This document shows positions 54,836 through 64,000 of a stretch of 64,000 bases of DNA, in pieces. The notes under the pieces are model-generated. The model saw nothing but the letters and a program-made list of their open reading frames with translations. It did not search any database and had not been told where the DNA came from. A program made the position numbers and the translations under genes. Origin of the DNA: Varanus komodoensis (taxonomy: Eukaryota; Chordata; Lepidosauria; Squamata; Varanidae); the NCBI RefSeq assembly GCF_004798865.1, contig NW_025335410.1, positions 258,495-322,494 of the forward strand, written 5' to 3'. Position 1 is the first letter of the stretch; every line of letters begins with the position of its first letter.

Positions 54836-56519
54836 TCTGTCAATGAGCAGACAATGGATCAAAAGGCACCTGAAAACCTGCAAGTGGATTTTTCAATGTC
54901 TGAATGTCCCTAGTCCAAACTTCCTCTCAGATAAGCTGGTGGCTTCGGTTACCCGTTGATAACAGGGTGGCGCTCACTGGGGTTGTTGCAAAGGGAAGGG
55001 GTAGGCAAGGTTGCTGGTGCTGCCCCACATGGCAGGTCCAAGAGCAACAGATCCCACAGAGAGCACAGTATGTGCCATACACTGGGAGAGAGGGCGATGC
55101 TCAAAAGTGACATTCATGGCCCCATGAGCTACAGACCATACAGTGTTTCATACAAGTTTAGCTGGAAATTGAGGGACTTTTAGAAACAATTCCCCATCAA
55201 GTGAAGGACATGAATGTGTCTCCGTGCTCCTCTCATACACCCTACAAGAACCGATAGGGACCTCTTCTGCTCCACAAAATAAACCGCATCTCAGTTGTCC
55301 ACGCAGGCAAAGGGTGTTTGTCCATCTCTTTAATTCACATGGCAGGGTGACTGCATACAATTATTAGAAACAAATTTCACTTTCCTCAGCAAACTGAGGA
55401 CTGAAGAAAGAAAAAGAAGGAAAGAATACTGCAGCTGGGGGCTCACATGGGTTTCACCCAACAAGTGCGGTTTGACACCTTAAGCTGAGTTGGAGCACAT
55501 AAGGAAATGAGATTCTGTGCCAGCCCCTCATGAGAGCATCTGCCCTTCTCCATCTGACTAACAGCACTTGCCTTTGGCTCAGAATGAAAATACGCCACTG
55601 GCCACACTGGCTTGTATAAACAGGATACATCTGCTCTCTGGATGACTTATAGATGCTGATGGTCGCTATTTCTTGGCCATGTTGTTGTCAGCAAACAAAT
55701 CAGAAAGTAATGAAGCCATGGACGTCATCCATCTTGAAATCAATTTCAATTGAATTGAACCTGCCCTGAAACATAATATGAAATCAGTTAACCAGGAGGG
55801 ACTCTGTTGAACTAAGTTACTCACTACTAAAGTGACCTTTTTAACTACTGTCTAGAAGGAATAGCAAAATGTCTTCACTTTTATTTATTTATTATGTTTA
55901 TTTATTTAAAACTTTCATTTGCCGTCCCCTCATGCCTCGGCATCTTTTAAGGTGCCACCCCAATGCTCAAAACTGTAGTTTCCCCTGGGCTGTTCCCTAT
56001 TTAGTTGGGGATGCTCTTCCAAGCATCTATCTCTGTAGGACATTTGGGGCACAAGAATCTGACAGGTATACAAGGAAATAAGAGTAATCCTGCATTGAAT
56101 CAAAATACTTTTCTAATCTAGCACTCTCTTTGTAAACTGGTCAACCAGTTGCTGATAGGAAACTCACAGACTGGACATGGGTGCAAAGATTCCTCCTGCT
56201 CATATTCCCTAGTAACTGGTAAAGAAGGATAATATATAACCACCATTGTTGTCTTTTTATATATTTTTTTATTTCATTTCTAAACCACCCCATAGCCAAA
56301 GCTCTCTGGGAGCTTTAAACAATTACTAGTGGCCATGGATTGTCTTCTCTTCCATGGATTTGTATGATACCCTTTTAAAGTCTAACAAGCTGTGGCCATC
56401 ACTCTATGCTGTGATAGCAAACGCCATAGTTTAGCTACATATTCAATGACTTCCTTTTGTCTATTCTGGATTGCCCACCATTCAACTTCATGGGATGACT
56501 CTTGGTTCAAAAATTATAA
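54836..56519. other. Spacer with LINE tail remnants
   Basis: About 55886-55965 looks like the minus-strand tail of an L2-type LINE (TTTATTTATTATG... with GCCTCGGCATC). 56255-56330 looks like another decayed tail. No Ig sequence was found, so IgM-2 has no IgD partner here. Confidence 0.45.
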
Positions 56520-57266
56520 GAGCTATCTGCTATCTCAGCCTCTTGATGCGGGTGAAGGAGGAGAGCACAAAAGTTGGCTTGAAACTCAACATTAAGAAAA
56601 CTAAGATCATGGCATCCGGTCCTCTCACTTCCTGGCAAATAGATGGGGAAGAAATGGAGGTAGTGACAGATTTTATTTTCCTGGGCTCCAAGATCACCAC
56701 AGACAGGGACTGCAGCCAAGAAATTAAAAGATGCTTGCTCCTGGGGAGGAGAGCCATGGCAAATCTAGACAGCATACTAAAAAGCAGAGACATCACCCTG
56801 CCAACAAAAGTGCGTATAGTCAAGGCTATGGTTTTCCCAGTTGCAATGTATGGCTATGAAAGCTGGACCATAAGGAAGGCTGAGCCCTGAAGGATTGAGG
56901 CCTTTGAATTGTGGTGTTGGAGGTCACTCCTGTGAGTCCCTTGGACCACAAGGCGATCCAACCGGTCAGTCCTAGAGGAGATCAACCCTGACTGCTCTTT
57001 AGAAGGCCAGATACTGAAGATGAAAGTCAAATACTTTGGCCACCTAATGAGAAAGAAGGACTCCCTGAAGAAGAGTCTAATGCTGGGAACAATAGATAGC
57101 AAAAGAAGAAGGGGATGGCAGAAGATGAGGTGGCTAGATGGAGTCACTGAAGCAGTTGGTGTGAGCTTGGGTGGACTCTGGGAGATGGTGGAGGACAGGA
57201 AGGCCTGGAGGAATGTTGTCCATGGGGTCGAGATGGGTCGGACACAACTTCGCGACCAACAACAAT
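56520..57266 (+). mobile_element. RTE/BovB LINE, C-terminal part of ORF2
   Basis: It encodes KEESTKVGLKLNIKKTKIMA, VTDFIFLGSKITTDRDCSQE, LDSILKSRDITLPTKVRIVK, VFPVAMYGYESWTIRKAE, FELWCWRRS, KVKYFGHLMRKKDSLKKSL and RWLDGVTEAVG. This is nearly the textbook BovB sequence shared by squamates and ruminants. It is 5'-truncated with about two breaks, and is the longest BovB copy in the window. Confidence 0.92.
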
Positions 57267-58486
57267 CTGCTGTCTCTCCCTATCTGCTTTCTCCACCCCA
57301 TGTATCATTAATTTTGTACACCTCGATAATACCTTCTCTTATTAACTTTTAGTCTAAGCTACAATGCTCCAAATATTTCAAGCTTTCCTCATAGCAAAGG
57401 AATATGTAGTGACCACCAGGCTGAAGATAAAGGAGTCCTTGTTCAGTCGGTGATTGGAGAGGTCACCACCTCTGAACTGTCTGTAGCTACCTTGAGTTCT
57501 GTGATTGAAGAACAGTGGGATATAAATTTAATAAATAAATAGGGAAGATGTTCTAGTTTTCTGAAGCTTTTTGAAAGCTACAATATGCTTTAGGTGCAGT
57601 GATGAGGACTGTAGACACTCTCCCAAGTATGGTCGTGCCAGAAATTTAGATAAGGCATTGTGATGCTGACGGTATTTTTTCCCAGTTCTCCTCTTAATTA
57701 TGGCCACTACATTGTTTACCTTTTTCACTGTAGCTGCAGAACTGGGCCAATCAAGCCATCCATGCTTCAAGCCATCCATACTGATGCCAAGCTTTTTCTC
57801 AGGATCCCATCTGCATTAGAGTGAATTTAGGATTACTTAAGGCTTGCTTACATCTTTCCTTTGAGCTGGCTGCCTCACTTTATCTCATAGTAGGACTAAC
57901 TCTGAATGAATTGAGGGAAACCTTCAATTTAACCTCCATCCCAGGGTTCTGTGAAGTAAAATGATAAGGCATTTGGAGCCCTGCAGAGTGCTTCAGAAAT
58001 GCTTTAAGACAATAATTTTGTGGTAGCCGATACAAAGGCCTAGTTCTCCTTCCAAGCCTGGATTGACTGCTAGATAATAATTCTTGTAATTACTCTGCTT
58101 AGAGGACCCTTGCACAGATGTGTGATAAATCAGTATTTTTTCATTTGGTGCTAATAAATAACGGATAAACATTTTTGGCCAAACAAACCCCAAATGTGGT
58201 ATTCCGCAGACTTTTGCTTCTCAACAGTTTAATTTTGAAAGAAAGACAAAACAAACTATGACATTAAAAGGGGAAGTTCTGTGTGGGCAAATATTTCTTG
58301 TAGCCATTTTTGTTGCTTGGCCACAATTTCTGGAGGCCAATTATACTCACCACCTGACCTCACTGAACCACTATGCGTGTGTGCATCTAAATATATACAC
58401 ACGCAAACACACACACACATATATATTTAATCAATCAGATTTTCAATCCAGTCCCAGTGACGTCACTAACAGCAATTTACTTTTTC
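57267..58486 (+). other. Spacer upstream of the second switch-like segment
   Basis: 57480-57542 resembles a SINE or LINE tail (GGGATATAAATTTAATAAAT). From about 58200 it is weakly similar to 36540-36770. A CA/TA simple repeat lies at about 58393-58430. Confidence 0.45.
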
Positions 58487-60990
58487 GGGAGCGGTTTGCA
58501 AGAACATTCTGAGAGGAGAACTCTGAAGGCCGCACACCACAGAAGTGGCTACAGAGAAACACAGTCCTACCTGCTTCAATCCATGCTGGTCTTTGGTGTG
58601 GTGAGTAAAAGGGGACATCTTCTTTACTTTCCGGGCTCTGGGGTGATAGGAACATGCAGAAGTGTGTACAAGGGAGCCTCTCTCAGATCATGGCCTTCTC
58701 TGAAAGACAGCAGATGGTAACAGGTATGGACCCAAGGATGAGGACTCTGGTTTCTCATATGCACTTATCTTTCCAGAAGATGCTGAACTGCAAGACTGTT
58801 CAGTTTCCACCTCCTGGGTGAGTGCCTCTGCTAGGGTACACAAGGCAGGTAACTCCGTTACCCAGTACCCTCATCAGGTCCAGGGCTCAGCATGGAGGTG
58901 GGCAGGGGCACCCTTGGAGAAGCTTGTAAGGAAGCCAAGCAGCATCTCACCAGCTTCCCTGGAGGCTAACCCTCAGTCGCATTGTCCAGACAGCTGTGGG
59001 CAGTGAGTGGGCTGCCTGCCAGCAGCTCAGCTTGGGCTCCCCACTGAGTGTCCAAGACGGAGGGTATTATCTGTGCAGCCCCCTACTTGACCAGCACCGC
59101 TCAGAGGGACCACATCTTCACATGGGGTGAATCCCAGCTAGTCCATGCAATCAGAGCTCAAGCTGAGGTAGAAGGAGCAACCAGTGGTTAAGCTCAGGGA
59201 GAGCAACGTGGCTACCCACCCTGCTCTGCCTTTGGGGATAACGGGAAAAGCTCCTGGCATCCCCCAGCTTCTCAGAAGCCCACAACTCAGCTGAAGGGCA
59301 TGCAAGGCCATTCAGATCAACAGCCGCTCTGGCTGGTATGGGGGAAACCAGGGATCAGCTCAGCAGCAACCCAGTAGCATGTGCTCATCAGCTGATCTGG
59401 GGGTTCCTGAGGGAGCTTCGGGGGCCACCCCAACCTCTCTGCTGTTCTGTGCTCAGCTGGAAAGGAATATATGCCATGACCCCTGCGTGGAGCTCCCACA
59501 GAGCCGGCGTGTGAGGCTTCAGCAGGGGTTCCCGNNNNNNNNNNNNNNNNNNNNNNNNNNNNNNNNNNNNNNNNNNNNNNNNNNNNNNNNNNNNNNNNNN
59601 NNNNNNNNNNNNNNNNNNNNNNNNNNNNNNNNNNCTGAGGAAAGCCGCTGGATGGCCCTCTGCTGAGCTCTGGTTTTGGGATGGTGGGAGCAGCTTTTGC
59701 TGTCTCCCAAACTTGCCCGGAGCCCCTCACTGGGCTGGGGTGCATGGCAGCTCTTCAGGTCAGTTGCAGCTACAGCTTAGGCAGCAGGAGCCACCGGCAT
59801 CTCTCTGGAGCCCTGTACTCGGCTCAGGTACAGCAAGGTACCTTCCCACCTTGTCTTCCTTCAGGGAGGCTGGGAAAACTCCTTCCATCCCCAAAACTTC
59901 ACAGAAGCCCACAGCTCAGCTGTGAGGCATGCAGAGCCGTTCAGATCAACAGCAGCTCTAGCTGGTGCAGGGGAAGCCAGTGATGATCTGAGGAACAGCC
60001 CAATGTCACTGTGCTCTTCAGCGGTTTTGGGGTGGCTGGAAGTAGCTTTTGGAGTACCCCAACTTCTCTGATAATCGGAACTCAGCTGAAAAGAAGTAGA
60101 TGCTCTGACCCCAACCTGGAGCTTACCTCTGTATTCTGACACCCACCCAGCAGCCCTGAAGCTCCACAGTGAAGAAACTGTGTTTAGAGCAATTTTGAGC
60201 ATTTGTGATGCTCAGTTGTGAGGTATGGAAGCTTTCCGTAGCAATAGACCTTTGGGACCTGTGTGCATTCAAGGCAGAGCAGAAAGGGCACTCGGAGCCA
60301 CTCCAAGTCCAGTGCTCAGTTGGGGAAGAGCTGGGTGGCTCACTGCTCAGCCGCAGCAGTTTCGGGTGGGGAACCCCCTGAGTAGCCCCCTCGCTTCCTA
60401 CTGCAGAGCTGGGAGCCACCCACACTTTCAGGTCAATAATAGCGATAGCTATGCTGAGAGAAGCAAGCAGAAACTCTCTGAAGCAAAGATCAGAGCTGGC
60501 AAACCGGTTGGATAACCAGAGATTACTGGGGAAAATCCTTGTAGCCACCAAACACTTCTCATGGGGACCAAATCTTCCGTGTCCACAGCAGCTATAGCTA
60601 GGCAAGGGAAGCAGCAGGCTGGCTGGCTCTCTGGGGAGTTCTGGCTTGGGGTATATCATCCTCATAGCTTGCATGAATCCCAGCACCCGGTTGGGAAATA
60701 CGTTTGCTTCCCAGCTTGCTGGGGGCCTTGGAAAGTCTGGCGGAAGAAGTGGGTTCTCTAGCCCAACCTCCCTGAAAACCAAATGCTCAGCTGGAAGAAG
60801 TCTGTTGCTCGGTTAAGTATTAGGTTCACAAAAGGGAGGAACTGCAGATTAGTTCCATCAACTCAGAAGCAGCTTTTGGCTGAAATTGGATGGAGCAAGT
60901 GCTTTTGCCCATCCTTTGCTATTCCTCAGGGAAGTATAATAGCCTTCAGTTAAGCCCAAGTTTCAGGAGATCTCAGCAGTATACCCTGAA
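58487..60990 (+). promoter_or_regulatory. Candidate class-switch (S) region upstream of the third IgM-like gene
   Basis: Second copy of the AGCT-rich segment. The first part (58562-59946) is near-identical to 36855-38207 and has the same AGCT series. The second part continues with diverged AGCT-containing repeats, for example around 59950-60130 and 60300-60380 (GTGCTCAGTTGGGGAAGAGC). It then rejoins lower homology with 38690-38850 at about 60725-60890. It lies about 2.4 kb before the third CH1 exon. The 219-residue minus-strand open frame (60123-60782) is a by-product of the repeats. Confidence 0.62.
59535..59634. other. Assembly gap (100 N)
   Basis: Exactly 100 N. Flanks match 37815 and 37893 of the first copy, so about 77 bases are probably missing and the gap length is nominal. 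Confidence 0.95.
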
Positions 60991-63353
60991 AGATAAGGTA
61001 TCCCTGATCCTCTATGAAGCCTTACATTTGGTTGAGCATCAGGAAAATATTGGACAGCTGGACATCCTTTTGACTTCCCAGAGTCCACACTTAGGTGAGA
61101 GGGTCTTAAGCCCCACTCACCCTAACTTCTTGCAAAGTTCTGAGTGTATAGGGTCCATCGCCACAGCAACCTCCACCATCACCTCAGCCTCTACATTGAG
61201 CATGTCTTCTCAGATCTGACATCCCTGGTGAAGTATCCAGCCCACCCACTGTACATACACAGGAGAGTTTGGAAAACATCCAGGTCTCCGGTTTCTGAGG
61301 CTTATAAGAAGGCCCTTGAATATCCATTTCCTCAAACCCATGCCTCTGTGCTAGAGGCTTGTTTCTTAGTTCTTCTCACTGGTCTCAGTTGATAGTACAA
61401 CGCAGATGTCCTTTGATGGTTTATAAGGAGGCTGACGGCTTTTGTCCTTGCTATTGCAGGGAAATATGGCTGTTTCAATGGTGTTTCTTTGCTCTAATAT
61501 GGATAGTTTCCTGAAAGGGGTTAGAACACCTTCTGCCATTGAAGTTTGCTCTTTGTTTGATTTGTTTCTCCTGAATGGTTGGTGCTGGTGCTGGTGCTGG
61601 TGCTGGTGCTGGTGCTGTTGGTGTTGGTGTTGGTGTTGGTGTTAAAAAGGATGGATTTCTACCACCATAGCAGAGCCTGAAGCATGTGGGCCATTTCCCG
61701 CTCATGTAACCCAACATTTTAGTGGTATAATCTTGCAGTGGGTGGGGAGCTCTCCATGTTATAGGGTAGAATTTGAGGGCAAATTAAGTGTGCTTCATGT
61801 TTTGACCTTTATTCTGCCACTCATCCCAGGATACTACCCCAACATGGTGTCCTGCAGAAGTGTTGGACTACCATTCTCAGCCAAGGCTGATGGAATGATG
61901 CTGTGAATTATAGTCTGATAAAGTTGAGGAGCAACAGGTTAGTGAAGGTTGACTTAGTTGTTACAGGTGGCACCTGCACAGCACCTGAAATTATCCTTCA
62001 GGCAGGATACAATTAAAATCAAAGAGAGGACCTTCTTTCCAAATCTAAAATAAGCCTTTAAAACCTTCTAGATTCAAAAGGGTAGCAGCTCTGAAATGTC
62101 TACTGAAACCTGAGGGAAGAGCTTTTTCTTTTGCAAGTTTATAACTAATATTAAATATAATATTTTCTGCAAGCATGGGAAGTGCCCTATATCAGGAGCT
62201 TGGGACCTTTGTTGTTGGATGCCAGCTCTTATTCATCCTAGCCAGCATTGCCAATACTCAGGGATGAGGGGAACTGGAGCCCAGCAAAATCCGGAAGACC
62301 AGCAGTCTCCCATTCCCTGCCCTGCTTTGTCACATCCTGCTTTTTGGCCCCCATGTCTCCTTGGCTGGCTGCCTCGGACAAGAAGTATGGACTACATAGG
62401 CTAACTGAGAAAACTGTCACACTAGGAACTGAGGCATAGGATCAGGAACATAGTATGTGGATAGGAAGAAGACAGACAGGAAATCACCAAGTGCCACTGA
62501 CTCCCCATGATTTATCATCACCAACAATAAAAAAAGATTCTCTTCCTGCAACTTCAAAATTAGGCTAGCAAGATGGAAGAAAACCTAGACAGCTTCATTC
62601 TGGCCATGAAAATAAATTATTGGGTGAACATGTGCTCAGACACACCCTTAAATCTAAAAGCATGTCCCCAAATAAGTATTCAGAGGCTATCCACATTTTG
62701 ATCACCTCAACCTGAAGGCTGACAGAGTTGTGGTGAACAAGAGTATGAATCAAGCTCATTGATGAGAACTCTCTGACCCATGGAGGCAGCACCTCCAGCC
62801 TCAGAAATCTGGGTCCATCCATGAAACATTCCCATCACCAAATCCCCTCCCCTTTCCAAGCCATGATTCCAAGTCTGACAAATACTGGAGATGTTAGGAG
62901 GAGCCAAGGAGAAGAATACCTTGCTATCACCAACCTGTGATCAGAGACAACCATTGGAATGCCTTGCCCCCTGCTTCCACTCCCGATGTTGGAGCAGAGA
63001 CAAGGAAACAGGGACCAGCATCGATGCCCTTATCCAGTGCTTGCTGGACTTTCTGCAATACTGGAGCCAGTAGATTTTGCGCAGTGGGAGAAGGGCAAGC
63101 AAAGCCTGGTGAAGCACTTTCATTCTCTCCGATGAGAGAAGCAAAGCCAACGACCAGTGGGCAAGCAGGGAAGATCAACTTTTCAATGTGCTGCATGGAG
63201 AACAATTATACTGGGGAAAAGCATATTGCAATTCTTGATAATCCTGCCTTTCTTTCCTGACAAATAACCATTCACTTTCTTCTAGTTACTCAATCCAAGA
63301 TGAACGCTCAGTCCTCAAAAATCCAATGCCATTTTGTTTTTCTTCTCTCTTAG
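60991..63353 (+). other. Interval between second switch-like segment and third CH1
   Basis: It is homologous at reduced identity to 39061-42205. It holds the (GGTGCT)n run at 61581-61643 and decayed hairpin-type repeats near 61850-61945 and 62190-62310. No gene was recognised. Confidence 0.5.
61581..61643 (+). repeat. (GGTGCT)n / (GGTGTT)n microsatellite
   Basis: About seven GGTGCT-type units are followed by three or four GGTGTT units. They give a spurious Cys-Trp-rich open frame. Confidence 0.9.
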
Positions 63354-63644
63354 ACCCTCAGCGTAGCCCTAGTCTTTTCCCCCTCATTCCACAAGAGGTG
63401 GGTTCAACAAATATCGACATTGGATGCTGGGCTACAGATTTCTACTCTGGTTCAATCACTTTTTCCTGGAAAGATTATAGAAATGACAGTGGCAATGCAA
63501 TCAACTTTATGACATTTCCTTCAGTTTTCTACTCTGAGACATTCTCTGCAAGCTCTTCAGCCCGCGTTCCTGTTGCTGAATGGAAGAGTTGCTCTCCATT
63601 CTACTGCAGTGCTGGAGATAAAACAGTCAAAGTCGTTCACCCAA
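63354..63644 (+). CDS. CH1 exon of a third, IgM-like heavy-chain constant gene (window ends before CH2)
   Basis: Phase 1/1, with the acceptor TTCTCTCTTAG (63352-63353) and the donor GTAAGT at 63645. It opens DPQRSPSLFPLIPQEVG, very like IgM-2 CH1. The B-strand Cys is in IDIGCWATDFYS, the Trp in SITFSWKDYR (human mu SITFSWKY) and the F-strand Cys in SPFYCSAGD. It ends VKVVHP. It shares about 40-45 percent with IgM-2 CH1 by eye, so the genes are old duplicates. The light-chain Cys of IgM-2 (PSNC) is absent; an extra Cys sits at EWKSCSPFYC. Class cannot be settled from CH1 alone: most likely a third mu, less likely another class with a mu-like CH1. Confidence 0.85.
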
Positions 63645-64000
63645 GTAAGTTTGGTTTGTGTTATTCCATCTGCCACCAAAAACAACCTGGACCGGTTCCA
63701 TAAGGCAAGAAGCAAACAGTTAGAACATGCCATGGCAACCTTAGAAGTTAAAGGCGTTTCCCAGGTTACAGCTTCTACCTCTCAGTTATAAGGCACTATG
63801 CGACCTTATTCTTTCACACACACACCCTAATAATTGTTTTTGTGGGAGGAAAGAAGGAACGGTGAGAAGACTAGAGAAAGTTGGAAGCAGAATGATAGAC
63901 TCGTGGACTAGTAGAGTTAGATGGGGCCAGTAAGGCCATAGAGCCTGCATTGGTTAGTGGGCAGTATAGAAATTAAATAAATAAAAAGAAGATGACATTG
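63645..64000 (+). other. Intron after the third CH1, with a CR1 end
   Basis: 63885-63985 contains the reverse complement of a CR1-like terminus (ATAGACTCGTGGACTAGTAG) followed by a LINE-like tail (GGGCAGTATAGAAATTAAAT). No CH2 is reached before the window ends. Confidence 0.45.

Noticed and set aside
52763-58486. A second IgD after IgM-2
   Set aside because: No frame in this interval shows an Ig domain; only CR1, BovB and tail fragments were found.
60123-60782. 219-residue minus-strand open frame in the second switch-like segment
   Set aside because: GC-rich repeat sequence that leaves frames open by composition. It has no domain and no counterpart of the same length in the homologous first copy.
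61442-61645. Cys-Trp-repeat protein frame
   Set aside because: Translation of the GGTGCT microsatellite.
63354-63644. IgY or IgA CH1
   Set aside because: The opening DPQRSPSLFPLIP and SITFSWK match mu-type CH1 best. Class cannot be excluded without later exons, but mu-like is the better call.
1-64000. CRISPR arrays, operons, bacterial genes
   Set aside because: Spliced vertebrate exons and vertebrate repeats throughout; no regularly spaced direct repeats with unique spacers.

Overview
The window is a stretch of an immunoglobulin heavy-chain (IgH) constant-region locus from a squamate reptile, all on the + strand. The organism call rests on two things. First, the Ig domains are of IgM and IgD type, with a long multi-domain IgD like those described in lizards. 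Second, the repeat set is squamate-like: many RTE/BovB LINE 3' ends, CR1 and L2-type LINE fragments, and tRNA-derived lizard-type SINEs. I cannot name the species. All Ig exons found are phase 1 at both ends (membrane M1 exons end in phase 0), start after an AG and end before a GT donor.

Layout. 0.6-8.1 kb: the 3' part of a first IgM gene (CH3, CH4 with secretory tail, M1, two-codon M2); its CH1 and CH2 lie upstream of the window. 10.8-25.5 kb: a long IgD gene with CH1-CH4, a series of decayed or doubtful domains (16.4-20.8 kb), three more intact domains (21.2-23.2 kb), M1 and M2. 25.5-36.7 kb: repeat-rich spacer with L2, BovB, CR1 and SINE pieces. 36.8-39.1 kb: an AGCT-rich, internally repetitive segment that looks like a class-switch region. 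42.2-52.8 kb: a second, complete IgM gene (CH1, CH2, CH3, CH4 plus tail, M1, M2). 52.8-58.4 kb: CR1 and BovB pieces. 58.5-61.0 kb: a second copy of the switch-like segment, with a 100-N gap. 63.35-63.64 kb: the CH1 exon of a third IgM-like gene that runs off the window.

How it probably works (inference): IgM-1 and IgD have no switch-like segment between them and would be made from one long transcript by alternative splicing and poly(A) choice. IgM-2 and the third gene each have their own switch-like segment and would be reached by class switching, as reported for crocodilian IgM subclasses. The most unusual signals are the IgM-IgD-S-IgM-S-IgM-like order, a ~1.35 kb near-identical tract shared by the two switch-like segments although their flanks and CH1 exons have diverged, and the repeated CH2-CH3-CH4 exon triplet inside IgD with stepwise decay.
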